Source of the DNA: Corydoras sp. C115 | Lineage: Eukaryota > Chordata > Actinopteri > Siluriformes > Callichthyidae | DNA: 64,000 nucleotides | Direction of reading: 5' to 3' | Assembly: GCA_019802505.1 (NCBI GenBank) | Contig: JAFMOC010000070.1 | Location: forward strand, 850,001 to 914,000 | Part shown: one piece after another, positions 11,690-22,295 of the stretch | How positions within the stretch are numbered: position 1 is the first letter of the stretch | Layout: each line of letters begins with the position of its first letter | Notes under the pieces: generated by a model | Seen by the model: the letters and a program-made list of their open reading frames with translations, nothing else | What the model was told of the DNA's origin: nothing | Databases searched by the model: none | Position numbers and translations under genes: made by a program

Positions 11690-11912
11690 ATACTGTACCG
11701 ACCAAATACTACCTGCTCTGTGGTGGTACTACTGGGTTCCTGACCATTAGAACAGAGTAAAGGGGATGTAGACAGTATGTACTGTAGCCCACAAACAGAT
11801 AGACTACAGTCTGGAATTTTAGAACTACAAAGTCCATCTTTACAGGAATTGGAACTGAGAACATGAAGAGCAAAAAGGAGGTGTGTCCAAACTTTTGACT
11901 GGTACTGTACAG
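11690..11912 (-). mobile_element. DNA-transposon fragment (Tc1-like end)
   Basis: It carries 'actacctgctctgtggtgg', 'aacagagtaaaggggatg', 'gaactacaaagtccatc' and ends 'tttgactggtactgtacag', the reverse complement of the terminal sequence seen at 8692. No transposase frame is left. Confidence 0.7.
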
Positions 11913-12599
11913 ATGCATTCCTCCATCTTTTCATGATAGACTCACTACAACGCTACTAGAAATATAGAATTGACATTATCTTAATGTGTCAGTGTGTAGA
12001 TTTGAAGTGCAGTGAGTGCTACATGAGGCGACTGGGAAAGGAATTCATTTAGGAATCCAGATGAATCTGAAAGTAATTGTTACTCTGTGGTAGTGACGGA
12101 TTCGTGGTGCTCTCTGAATTCTTTTTGACAACTCATCCACTGCAGGAGCTATTATCCAAATCAGATTTGTGTGTTTTAAATGGAAAGTAAGGTCAATCAT
12201 TTTCCACAAAAAGCCTTCGAAGAGACCTTGTTATTTATGGGCTTTAAACACAGTTACGAACTGTTCGTAGAACTAGCCCAAGATTTAGAGAGAACCAGGG
12301 GGATGGAAGAAGTGGTGCAACTAGAGAGGAACATGGAGTACTCATGGTGTTTGTCTGCCTTTAATGATGCCACATGGGATGGAGTGCGCTGTGCTTCGGA
12401 ACAGTGCACCATGGAGCTGCTGGTGTAGTAAAGAAAAATCCAGTGGTGGAACAGACATGCTTCAAAACGAGATGTTCTGCTAATATCCACATGACACATT
12501 TTTACAAACGTGTAGGTATTTAGTTTATCACTACAATACAATCTCTCTATTGAACAGGGTTAAAAACTATTATGCTAAACAATGCAGCCATATACATAT

Positions 12600-13030
12600 A
12601 TACACAGCACCATTTAAATATTTGAACACGCCCCCTTCTTGCACCATCATCTATTTCCTCCACTTACCATAAAGACAGAGTTTGTAGTTTTACAATTGCA
12701 GACTGTAGTCCATCTGTGTTCTTGTTCTTGTTAGTCCTCTGTTGGTTCTCAGGAGCATCACAGAGCAGGTATCATTTGGGTGGTGGATTGTTTATGGTCA
12801 GTTCTGCAGTGATACTGATGTGGTGAGGGGGTTTTAGTGCAGCAGTGCTGCTGTAGTTTCATTTAAACACCTCAGTGACACTGCTGGGATAGGAATAATG
12901 CACCCACCAAATAATCCCTGCTCTGTGGTGATCATTAGAGAACAGAGTAAAGGGGATATACACAGTATGTACGTGTAGAGCTACAAATTACATTTATATG
13001 GTAATTGGAACTTAAAACATGAACAAGTTG
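12600..13030 (+). mobile_element. Otophysan-type non-autonomous DNA transposon
   Basis: The left end is close to the Tc1-like terminus ('atttgaacacgcccccttc'), and the body has 'gagcaggtatcatttgggtg', 'gcagcagtgctgctg', 'cacctcagtgacactgctgg' and 'agagaacagagtaaagggg'. These blocks recur in reversed order and orientation at 15.73-16.11 kb and 32.89-33.29 kb. No coding frame is present. Confidence 0.7.
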
Positions 13031-13298
13031 GACCTAATGAATTGCATATATACATATATAGACTTATTTGGGTAAAAAAAGTGACCTTAGATCCATAGAA
13101 CACTAGTGAGAAACTAATATTGGTGTCTGCAGGTTTAATGTTTAAGGTGAAGAAGTTTGAGGCTCGAAAAAACATTCCTAATTCCAATTGTCATCTTTCT
13201 AGAGATGTGCAACTACAATGCAAAGCCAAACATGCAAATGTTCATTTGTTACATTATATTTAATGTATTCACATTCATCTGTCTCACTGAATCAGCAG

Positions 13299-13300
<2 letters not shown>

Positions 13301-13335
<35 letters not shown>
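13301..13335. repeat. (CA)n microsatellite
   Basis: A CA run of about 35 bases. Confidence 0.97.
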
Positions 13336-13336
<1 letters not shown>

Positions 13337-13939
13337 CTTTCTAATGAATTCGAGACCATTAGATAAAGTAAATGATATTTCCGTTGTTGGTCAGAATGTC
13401 CATCTGGGTTTAATTATTTAGTTCCAGTCTTTCTCTCTCACTGCAAGGTGAACAGAACCAAACACTCAGCTGCATCTAACTGATGACATCGTACTGGATT
13501 TAACCAGTTTATTGTATGTGGGCTATGTGTGTGTAAAACTAAGTATGCAATCGGGTCGAGAGCAGGATTTGTGTGCGCTCTTTGTGTCCTGACTCTCGCA
13601 GACACGTGATTGCTTTGTGGCACTCAGGGGAAATTTCTTTTGCCTTCAAGTGGACAATTTTCCCGTTCAGATGGCAGGCGATTTATGATTGAAGTGAAGA
13701 TGCTTGTGGACATTTATATGGTTCAACGCACTTTTAACACACACAAGTGTGCACGCGCACACACAGACACATACACACACAGACACGCGAACACATAGAT
13801 AGAATCTTATGCAAAGGTGTGAAGATCCCCAGGTGAATTGCATGCTGTGTATTGATTTGTTTTCAAGTGGAAAGCAAACACATCCTCTACAGCAATACAT
13901 ACAAATATCTATCTAGAATTATGTCCATCTATCAGAGAA

Positions 13940-13940
<1 letters not shown>

Positions 13941-13974
<34 letters not shown>
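13941..13974. repeat. (GA)n microsatellite
   Basis: A GA run of about 34 bases. This purine tract could adopt triplex structure. Confidence 0.97.
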
Positions 13975-13978
<4 letters not shown>

Positions 13979-14049
13979 ATACCCTTTATTATTGATTTAA
14001 TGTCACTATATTATACTTTTTTATAGAATTAAAAATAAAAATTTCAGTC

Positions 14050-14319
14050 CACTGTAATTTCGGGCGCTGTGTAGATACACCCAGGACAGGGCACCAATCC
14101 ATCACTGAGCAGTAACACACACAGACATTCACTATACGCTATAGGTGCAATTAGTGCAGCCAATTTACTTTGAATCCATGTTTTTGGACTGTGGGAGAAA
14201 AAGTGAGAACCCGGAGAAAACCGACACGGACACGGGGAGAACATGAAAACTCCACCCAGATTGGGAATTAAACCTGGAATCCGAGGAGAACATGCTAACC
14301 ACTGACCCACTGTGCTGCC
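14050..14319 (-). mobile_element. tRNA-derived SINE (DANA/Mermaid-like), antisense
   Basis: The reverse complement runs from a 'cagcacagtggg' head through 'gttctccccgtgtccgtg' to 'cctgggtgtatct'. It is moderately diverged and lies directly beside a younger copy (14327-14681) in the same orientation, a tandem arrangement. Confidence 0.85.
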
Positions 14320-14326
14320 TTTTAAT

Positions 14327-14681
14327 ATTATCCATCCATTATATTCCGCTTTATCCTATATTAGGGTAACGGGGGGGTTCCCCATGCCCATCCAGGGGAA
14401 AACGTTTTGGCGCTGGGTAGATACACTCAGGACAGGGCGCCAATCTATCGCTGGGTACACACTCACTCACTCACACAGACATACACATGCTATATGGGGC
14501 AATTTGGAGAACTCAATTGACTTGATCCATGTTTTTGGACTGTGGGAGGAAACCGGAGAACCCGGAGGAAACCCACGTGGACACGGGGAGAAAATGGAAA
14601 CTCCACCCAGATGGGGATTCGAATCGGGAATCCCTAGCGCTGACAGGCGAACGTGCTGACCACTAAGCCACCGCGCCGCCC
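14327..14681 (-). mobile_element. Full-length tRNA-derived SINE, antisense
   Basis: It is near full length. In reverse complement it starts with the GC-rich head and A box (gtggcttagtgg), has an intact B box-like region, the 'gtccaaaaacatggatcaag' block and ends with 'ggataaagcggaatataatg'. The open frame across it is not a gene. Confidence 0.92.
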
Positions 14682-14714
14682 GCCTTTGTATATTATGTAT
14701 ATAATAATTTACAT

Positions 14715-14920
14715 TATGCTCATTGCTATCTCACAACCTGCCAACAGTCACACCTATTTTCACGCCATCCGCCTGCGTCGTTTAAATAGCAACGCTGCTT
14801 GTGAATACATCTCCCCCGATGGGCGTGGCCGTCTCGATATTCAGGTACATTTCTGGTGTATTGCTATCTTACAACGGAAAACCCAGGTGCACCACTGACT
14901 GAAAGCAACCTCTTCAGACA
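14715..14920 (-). repeat. Unclassified dispersed repeat, copy B
   Basis: The reverse complement has 'cacgcccatcgggggagat', 'gtattcacaagcagcgttgc', 'tatttaaacgacg', 'gcgtgaaaataggtgtgac' and 'agatagcaatgagc', aligning with the copies at 3.63 kb and 59.4 kb. It abuts the SINE at 14327-14681. Confidence 0.65.
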
Positions 14921-15729
14921 TCACCTTAAGGTTCTGTAATGTTCCATTAGTTCTCACTCATAAATATGCCAGAGCTTTGACAACAGCTATAATGAGTCAT
15001 TAGAGCGCGGGAAGACCGTGTAAGTGGTCTTCAGACACTTGAGATTGAAGCAGTAAATAGGCGGAGTCACAAGTGGCTGAATGACTGAAAGCCTGACTCC
15101 CGTTTCGTACTTTTCTGTCAGTCGGGTCACTGGACATACGGACGCATCTGCATGTAGCCATCTCATGCCCCGTCGTCTGATCTATTTCAATCTTGTCCAC
15201 TGACTGGAGGACTGAGATCAGGACTGCTAAATGACTTTCGTGTGATTGGATGTCAAGCTGACGGATGGCTTCGGGGACTTACAGCCATTTGGTGTCAGTC
15301 ATCTACGTCCTTAGCGATTTCCGTAAAACTGACAAATATCATGGCACCAGATGCTTCCGATGCTCTCCACATGCGTGCCAGATGCATTACTATTAGGTAA
15401 ACGGACTCCAACATCTGTGGTCATTATTGCCATGATGCATCACTCCAATTACTGATGCTATGGCTTTTCAGTCTCAACCAGCTAATTGGACTGTGTTGTT
15501 CAGCTTTTATGGAGAAAGCAGCAAACATAATTAGACTAACCAGCAGTGAAGTTGGTAAAAATAAATTGGAAACATCGACCAAATTATGAGGACATGTGTC
15601 AGTTCTGCTGTTTTAGTGTGTAATCAACCCTGAAGCCATGGGATTATTGGATATCTGGTCAATATGGAAAACATTCATGAGTCAATTTCATCAACATTCA
15701 AAAATGCAATACGTCAACAGCAACATGAT

Positions 15730-16112
15730 TAGTTACTCTGTTCTCTAATGGTTAGGACCTCAATAGTACCACTAAAAGGCAGGTATTATTTGGTGGGTGC
15801 ATTATTCCTATCCCAGCAGTGTCACTGAGGTGTTTAAATGAAACTCCAGCAGCACTGCTGCACTAAAACCCCCTCACCACATCAGTGTCACTGTAGAACT
15901 GACAATAAACAATCCACCACCCAAATGATACCTGTTCTGTGAATCCTGACCAATAGAGAACAGAGAACCAACAGGGGACTCACAAAAACAAAGAACACAG
16001 ATGGACTACAGTCTGTAAATGCCAAACTACAAACTCCATCTATATAAGTGAAGAAAAAAGACAATGGGGTTATAAGGGGTTGTGTCCATTCTTTGGACTG
16101 GTACTGTACTGG
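15730..16112 (-). mobile_element. Otophysan-type non-autonomous DNA transposon
   Basis: It contains 'gcattattcctatcccagc', 'gcagcactgctgcac', 'caatccaccacccaaatg' and ends 'ggactggtactgtactgg'. It is the reverse-oriented relative of 12600-13030 and very close to 32895-33294. It has no coding capacity. Confidence 0.75.
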
Positions 16113-16969
16113 TACTGTGTGGATGTGAGTGTTATCATCCAGCCTTGAGGAGCCTTTAATATTGGTGAAGGTTGTAATGGAAATGATTAGTATTCTTGTC
16201 AGGATCCTGTGTAGACAGCAGTAATGCTGAAGCATGTGATTTACTACCTAAAATGATAGGCCTACTCAGTGTACCTTTATTTCAATTTCCTAAAAAGCCT
16301 TCCAGGCCAATGAAATGACTAAATAATCTCCCTCTCGCCGTATGCTTTAAGATGTAATGCAGTGTATTTGTCTCATGGTCGTTCATGTCTGGTTGGGGTA
16401 GCCGTGTGCTTTCTGGTGGCCGTTTCATCACTGAGAAAATTGCTTGAACGGAAAGAGTGTATCTAGACGTTGATTTGTGCGGACCATGAAAAGCCTTAGA
16501 GCCATATCTCACGTGCTGGAAGATGGAGAATTAGCTGTCATCAAGTGCAGCTGACTGTGGCGATCTGACAGACTTAACTCTGCGGTGCACATAGGCTCAC
16601 ATCCCCCTCTTCAGCAGTAACAAATCACTTTGTGGCATGAATCATAACTATTGCCTTTCTCCTCGTTTCATGGCTGTCTGTCTGGCATCGCCAGATGTCG
16701 TCTTCTCTGTGTTCTTTCCACCATCACACCAGACTAAACCCAAGACAGCTCAGAAGCAGAGCTCTACCTTAGGCAGGACAGAGCAGGTTTTTGACTGACT
16801 GCTCTCACTTGCGGTTTGAAGATCCACTAAATGCCTCCGCACAGTCTGGGCACTCCAGACTCACTTCAAATGTAAGGTAGACGAGAGCTGACATGAAGGC
16901 TTTGGTGAAGCTCCAATAAATAAAAGCCCTGCTACACTATTTGTTAAGCACCACATGGGGGTTTTAATT

Positions 16970-17316
16970 CTTATTCATTTACTTCCACTTATTCCTATTT
17001 TAGGGTCAAGGGGGAGTTCCCCATGCCCATCCAGGGGAGAATATTTCAAGTGCTGGGAAGAGACACACAGGACAGGGTGCCAATATATCGCTGGGCACAC
17101 ACTCTTTCAAACAGACACACACACACTAATACAGGGGCAGTTTAGAGCAGCCCATTCACCTTGAATGCCTGCCATTCGACTCTGGGAGGAAAACAGAGAT
17201 CCCGGAAGAAACATGGACACGGGGAGAACATGGTAACTCCACCAAGATGGGGATTCAAACCTGGATCCCCCACTCGGAGAGGCAGATGTGCTAATCACCA
17301 AGCCACCGTGCCGCAC
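16970..17316 (-). mobile_element. tRNA-derived SINE, antisense
   Basis: It is near full length. The reverse complement begins 'gtgcggcacggtggcttgg', followed by the 'gttctccccgtgtccatg' block and the 3' block 'ctcccctggatgggcatgg'. Divergence is moderate. Confidence 0.9.
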
Positions 17317-17607
17317 GATACTTAATATTATTACAATATAGTCTTATAATAAAAAATGATAAGACACAGAGCCTTTGTCCAATGTGCAAAGCATTATGGT
17401 AAATGTGGAGGACAAAATAGGCAAACTTTTCTTTATTATAGCCAAAGGTGGAGCAAATCACAGCTGGACCTGTGTCTAGTTCTTACAGTTACACTGCTGC
17501 GTTCTTTATAGCTTAAGGATATATTTATTTATTTGCTCCCATCTATTAATTTCCATTAATATTTTCTCATTGAATGACTGTACTTTCTTTATCTGTATCT
17601 CTCGCAG

Positions 17608-17763
17608 ATCAACCTGCAGAGGAAAATGCGTGTCACAGGCCTGATAACTCAAGGGGCCAAACGGATTGGAAGCCCAGAGTATGTCAAATCTTATAAAGTG
17701 GCCTCCAGTGACGACGGCAAGACGTGGAAGACGTGCAAAGTCAAGGGCACTGATGAGGATATG
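17608..17763 (+). CDS. edil3: edil3 exon: discoidin domain C1, middle part
   Basis: This 156-bp exon (52 codons, phase 0-0) encodes INLQRKMRVTGLITQGAKR to KVKGTDEDM. It is the central beta-strand part of C1, with the discoidin signature VTGLITQGAKRIGSPEYVKSY in its usual place. It differs from human EDIL3 near the end: SSDDGKTWKTCKVKG replaces a stretch that in human has Tyr where this has Cys (codon TGC, 17734-17736). That adds a fifth cysteine to a domain that normally has four. Acceptor ctcgcag, donor gtacga. Its phase 0-0 boundaries match the equivalent C2 exon at 33727, consistent with domain duplication. Confidence 0.97.
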
Positions 17764-18423
17764 GTACGATGTGTTTTTAATTAGCCCGGGATTTCGTGTC
17801 CTAGCGGATCTTTAAATGAGATTTTTCATACTGTTTGCGGATGAAGGAGAGTCACGGGGGCCATTGAGGACATGAGACGCTCCATCATTTTTGACGTAAC
17901 CCCTCCCTTCATTTTCTATTACCCTGCCGCAGTTCCCTCTCCTGTTTTATGTCCCTGTTTTGTTATATGAACCCATTAATGACTCGGGTGAATATCATTG
18001 CTGTGTCATTGTCTGCTTTCGTCTGGGATGTTCTTCTTCTGGTCCTGTCAGTTTTATTTGCTTGTTTAAAAGGAATACATTTAGATCAATTTATTAACGA
18101 CTCCGAGAGCAGGAGATATTTTGGCGTAAAGGTTGAATTAATTCAATGCAGCATTTTTACTTTGGTAACAAAGTAATAAAATGGCATGGTTTTTATTTGA
18201 TGCTCAAACAAAGTGCTAATTCTGAAGGACAGTAGAGAGACAATATACTTTTTACGTAACTCCTAACACCAGGCTGCATTCTAATCAGACTCCTCTGAGA
18301 TTACTAGTTCCCTTCTACTTTTCAGAACCATGGCCAGGGCTTTTCTATATTTTTTATAGCCAACAAAACTAAAAGTTTAGACAGCAGAACACTCAAAAAG
18401 ATTACTTGATAATGTTAACAGTG

Positions 18424-18583
18424 TGGGTGTGGTAGCTTAGTGGTTAGGGTGTTGGGCAACCTCACCCTGGACAATCAGTAAGGTTGTGGGTTCAAATCCC
18501 AGGTGCTTCTTGAGCAAGTCCTTTAACCCTCACTGCTCCACGTGTGCTGTATGTAAACATGTGTTTGGATAAAAGCTTCTACT
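18424..18583 (+). mobile_element. tRNA-derived SINE, second family
   Basis: The tRNA-like head has an A box (gtagcttagtgg) and a B box (gggttcaaatccc), then 'gagcaagtcctttaaccct' and the tail 'ttggataaaagcttctac'. Related copies lie at 20625 (-), 29737 (-), 47655 (+), 50787 (-) and 54342 (-). Confidence 0.85.
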
Positions 18584-18789
18584 TTTAAGTGATCAATTGC
18601 AATGAACTCACTTTATTAAAACCACTGTGCTAACACAGAACAAACACCCTTTGCTCGAAACCAGAGACTTATGTATTTGTTTAGGGTTGGTTTAGACTTC
18701 AGTCAGCTGACCTTATTCATTTACATGTTCCCGTCTTCTGATCTGTCATTTACACTAGGTTCATTTCTATATTGCATTATTCTAACTCT

Positions 18790-19137
18790 GGCACGGTGGC
18801 TTAGTGGTTAGCACGTTCGCCTCTCAGCGCTAGGGATTCCCGGTTCGAATCCCCATCTGGGTGGAGTTTCTATGTTCTCCCCGTGTCCGTGTGGGTTTCC
18901 ACCGGGTTCTCCGGTTTCCTCCCACAGTCCAAAAACATGGATCAAGTCAATTGCGTACTCCAAATTGCCCCATATAGAGTGTGTTTGTGTGAGTGAGTGT
19001 GTGCCCAGCGATGGATTGGCGCCCTGTCCTGGGTGTATCTGCCCAGCGCCTGAAATGTTCTCCCCTGGATGGGCATGGGGAACCCCCCCCCCCGCGACCC
19101 TAATAGAGGATAAAGCGGGAGATAATGAATGAATGAA
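18790..19137 (+). mobile_element. Young full-length tRNA-derived SINE with 12-bp target duplication
   Basis: It has an intact A box (tggcttagtgg) and perfect B box (ggttcgaatcc), the conserved body and an (AATG)n tail. It is flanked by the direct repeat tattctaactct at 18778-18789 and 19138-19149, a classic LINE-mediated target duplication. The head is nearly identical to the copies at 27.6 and 59.8 kb, pointing to recent activity. A C homopolymer of about 12 bases lies near the 3' end. Confidence 0.95.
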
Positions 19138-19798
19138 TATTCTAACTCTAGAAGCTGTTGACTCACATAAGCCTGTTTGATGCCAACAGTCATGCCGTCG
19201 TCTAAATACCCAAGATCACATTTCTCTTTATTCTGGTGACCAGCATCTGCATAGTTTTATTCAAAGCATTGCTGACTGATGATCATACAAGTGATTAGAT
19301 CTACTATAAGTCCTAATAAAGTATTTGGTGAGTCTATTTGGATATTTATTCATATGGAGATAAAAAAAAGTGAAAAAAACAAGGTGAATTGACTGCTCTA
19401 AATCAATTCAGAGGGATGTCTGCATTCTTGGCCCTACACATTATGAAGACTACACAAACAACAAGCTTCAAGCTGTAATTCACTAAGACAATAATGGGAT
19501 GCAAAGAAACTCAGATGTGGCTGATCGGTTGGTTTGTGCAGCATTGCTGAGATAATGCAGATCTATATCACTAAAACTACCTTATCTTTGTTCAAGGATA
19601 TTGACAAAACAACAGCTCTATGTGCTTACGCTCTTCACTACAGCCTCTTTATTGCATGCAACAGGGTTTGACTGATATTCTGTCTGGAGCGTATGAACGT
19701 GTCGGGCTTTTAGAAGTGATATAGCATCAATGCGCAAACCAGCGTGAGGAACTGTAACAACACTAACATATTTATGATTTCTGTCTGTTTGCATGTAG

Positions 19799-19943
19799 AT
19801 ATTCCGAGGTAATGTGGACAACAATACTCCCTCTGCCAACTCCTTCAACCCACCTATCGAAGCCCAGTATGTTAGAATTTATCCTCAGGTCTGCAGGAGA
19901 CACTGCACGATGCGCATGGAGCTGCTGGGTTGTGAACTTACAG
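19799..19943 (+). CDS. edil3: edil3 exon: discoidin domain C1, last part
   Basis: This 145-bp exon (phase 0 to 1) encodes IFRGNVDNNTPSANSFNPP to MELLGCELTG. It closes C1: PPIEAQYVRIYPQVCRRHC and the terminal LLGCEL are the usual C-terminal strands, and the last cysteine pairs with the KCSG cysteine in this family. A sequon-like NNT precedes a proline. Acceptor gcatgtag, donor gttcgt, a weaker donor. The frame stays open past the donor to a stop at 20167. Confidence 0.97.
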
Positions 19944-20266
19944 GTTCGTTTGTTTGTGTTATAAAATTGAAAATGTGGTCATTTTGTCATGTTTACACAC
20001 ATTTGGGTTCTTTTTTGTGCTTGTTCAGTGTACAAGCCCAGTATTTTTATCTTTCACTGTTTTGCATCAGTGGTACATATTTCTTGTACACTCTGCTCTC
20101 AAAAGTATGCTTGTACAGCTTGAAAGCTATAGTCCTACGTGCAAAACTTTTTTTTTTATTTTTATAATACCCTGAAAACTTAAGATTGCTGTGAGTTCAC
20201 TTCCATTTCCTGAGTTAACAATGCATCATGTATTTAACCATAATTTAATACCATTCAACTCTGCAG
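19944..20266 (+). other. edil3: Short edil3 intron between C1 and C2
   Basis: At 323 bp it is by far the shortest intron here. Donor gttcgt is non-optimal; acceptor ctctgcag is strong. It contains no repeat. The exon frame reads on for about 74 codons into a very hydrophobic tail before a stop, so intron retention would give a C1-only protein with a greasy C-terminus. This is likely chance. Confidence 0.92.
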
Positions 20267-20451
20267 GCTGCTCCGAGCCCCTTGGCCTGAAGTCCGGCCA
20301 CATTCAAGACTACCAGATCACCGCGTCGAGCACTTTCCGAACTCTCAACATGGACATGTTCACCTGGGAACCCAGCAAAGCCCGCCTGGACAAACAGGGC
20401 AAAGTGAATGCCTGGACAGCAGGACACAGTGATCAGTCCCAGTGGCTACAG
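20267..20451 (+). CDS. edil3: edil3 exon: discoidin domain C2, first part
   Basis: This 185-bp exon (phase 1 to 0) encodes GCSEPLGLKSGHIQDYQIT to WTAGHSDQSQWLQ. It opens C2 and parallels the first C1 exon in boundaries. The first C2 cysteine is in GCSEP. The spike loop NMDMFTWEPSKARLDKQGK is kept and corresponds to the membrane-binding hydrophobic loop. It matches human EDIL3 with few changes (LKSG for MKSG, PSK for PRK, AGHS for SGHN). Acceptor ctctgcag, donor gtattg. Confidence 0.97.
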
Positions 20452-20624
20452 GTATTGCTATCTCTGTCCATTCTACTCCCTCAGTGTGAGTGGCAGACCA
20501 TTAACTCCCCTGCAATGAGAATAAGTGCAGCATTTAATGGAATAAGCCATGTCAAACCAGGACCTAGCTGTTTCAAGTATGACCTGACATTCACCCCTTT
20601 CTCAGGTTCCATAAAAATATATAC

Positions 20625-20795
20625 ACACACACTTCTGTCCAAAGTGACGTACAAGTATTCCAACTTAAAAGTATGGGTTTAGAGTACAGGCCATGCTACA
20701 GCTGTCCTGGAGCAATGAGGGTTAGGTGCTTTGCTCAAGGACCAACATTCACTCATTGGACTGACACCCTGACCACTGAGCTCCCCTGGCCAGAT
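20625..20795 (-). mobile_element. tRNA-derived SINE, second family, antisense
   Basis: It contains the tail motif in eroded form ('ctgtccaaagtgacgtacaag'-like, 20635-20655), 'tcctggagcaatgagggtt', 'gctttgctcaaggacc' and the reversed tRNA-like head 'ccctgaccactgagc'. Confidence 0.75.
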
Positions 20796-20854
20796 ATACA
20801 TAAAATTGGGTTTCTTGTCCACAAATAAAAAATGTAAAGCCATTTATAAGTGCA

Positions 20855-21066
20855 CACAGTAGAAGTTAAAAGTTTGGACACGCCTCCTTCTTGCTCCAAT
20901 TCCTGCTCTTACCATATAGATGGACTTTGTAGTTTTTTCCAATTACAGACTGTAGTCCATTTAGATAAATAAATGAACTTGAACCTCTTTACAAGAAGTG
21001 GAACTGATGCAATGGACGGTAAGTGCAGTAAAAAGGAGGCGTGTCCAAACGAACTGGTAGCGTAGA
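20855..21066 (+). mobile_element. Short non-autonomous DNA transposon, two-ended
   Basis: The left end 'cacagtagaagttaaaag' with 'tttggacacgcctccttc' and the right end 'aggcgtgtccaaacgaactg' plus 'gtagcgta' form imperfect inverted repeats about 210 bp apart. The interior has 'taccatatagatggacttt' and 'tacagactgtagtccatt'. It is an internally deleted relative of the 12.6 kb element. Confidence 0.75.
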
Positions 21067-22097
21067 GTTCTATCCTGTGAAATATTAATGATTTAAATTT
21101 TACATTTGCTTTACCTTAATCTAAGACTTACTGAACTTCATGTGGTCTCATCCAGCTATGTATGTAAGACTATGTGTCATGAGTTTGTCATGCATCTCAC
21201 CTTCATGCACACAAATAACACCAATATGGTAGAAGCCAGCGTGAGAATAATTCTTTTTCTCATTACAACTACACAACACTTCACAGAGATAAAATATTAC
21301 AGAGTATAATGATGTAATGTTATAATTGGCCAGTTGGCTTTGCTTGTGGCTGCCATGGTGAGATATTACGATCAAGCTCAGTCAGTAACAATCAATTATC
21401 TTTAAATCAGGATGCATATAGAGATAGTTCATGTTCGACCTTTTTCAGGCCGATTTGCCATTTAAACTGCAGACAGTCTATGTTTCATTCAATCGCTGAG
21501 AAAATGAATTGCCTCATTTGGCCTTTGGTGCTTTGCTGTCAGGACTATTTGGCCTTAATTAAGACTGTCTGTCTATTTACAGGTAAATGTTTAATTTCTC
21601 TAAACATGAATTTTACTCCACAATCAGAAGTATCAAAACATAGGTGTTTGATCATTTTTTAAATCATAATATACAGATTTTAATCGCAAATATTGTGTCA
21701 GTGTCCTAGATCCACTTAATTTATTTTTAAGTAACCATGGTGAATAATCGATTATCAGTGACATTACAGAATGACTTCAGGCTCGATAGATTAATTGAAT
21801 AAATCAGGCTTAATGACAAATTAAGTATTCCAATTAATCATGACAACTGCAATGTTTCAGAGGCTGAAGGAGAGAAAACGACATGACACTCTAGAACGCG
21901 GTCGTCTCCGAGAGCTCCACCAAACAGAACACACTGTTTTGACCTGTGGTGAATTGAGAAACTTCAGCTTAATGCAGAATATGTTACGACCTGAAAGTCT
22001 ATACATTATGGAATACATTACAGCTTAACTTCATATCACTAAACACAACAGATGGAATATATTAGAATTATTTGAAGAATACATGATCTTAAAAGGA

Positions 22098-22295
22098 GGG
22101 CCTTACGGTGGCTTAGTGGAATCCCAACCTGGGTGGAGTTTCTATGTTCTCCCCATGTCGGTGTGGGTTTTCCCTGGGTTCTCCGGATTCCTCCCACAGT
22201 CAAATAACATGGATTCAAGTAAAATTGACTGCTCTAAATTGCCTCTATCTAAACTGTGCCCATATCACCCCCCAACCCCAGTAGATGATTAAGCA
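22098..22295 (+). mobile_element. tRNA-derived SINE with internal head deletion
   Basis: The A box (cggtggcttagtgg) is followed directly by 'aatcccaacctgggtgg', so the anticodon-like segment and most of the B box are deleted. The body continues to 'ggattcaagtaaaattgact' and a degraded 3' end. Confidence 0.85.

Larger units (their letters stand above)
10603..17607 (+). other. edil3: edil3 intron within C1
   Basis: A 7,005-bp GT-AG intron in phase 0 (donor gtaaca, acceptor ctcgcag). It is heavily populated by repeats: DNA-transposon pieces at 10.8, 11.7, 12.6-13.0 and 15.7-16.1 kb, SINEs at 14.05, 14.33 and 16.97 kb, a three-copy repeat fragment at 14.7 kb and CA and GA microsatellites at 13.3 and 13.9 kb. 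The stretches 14.95-15.6 kb and 16.2-16.9 kb appear unique and non-coding. Confidence 0.85.
17764..19798 (+). other. edil3: edil3 intron within C1 (second)
   Basis: A 2,035-bp GT-AG intron, phase 0 (donor gtacga, acceptor gcatgtag). It contains two SINEs of different families (18424-18583 and 18790-19137). The rest looks unique. The open frame at 17949-18176 is hydrophobic but matches nothing and lacks exon signals. Confidence 0.88.

Noticed and set aside
17949..18176. Hydrophobic 75-codon frame resembling a membrane protein
   Set aside because: Intronic, no known family, no splice or promoter context; hydrophobicity follows from T-rich sequence.
20191..20682. 163-codon frame that looks like a single gene
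   Set aside because: It is the first C2 exon read through both splice sites into intron sequence; the true exon is 20267-20451.
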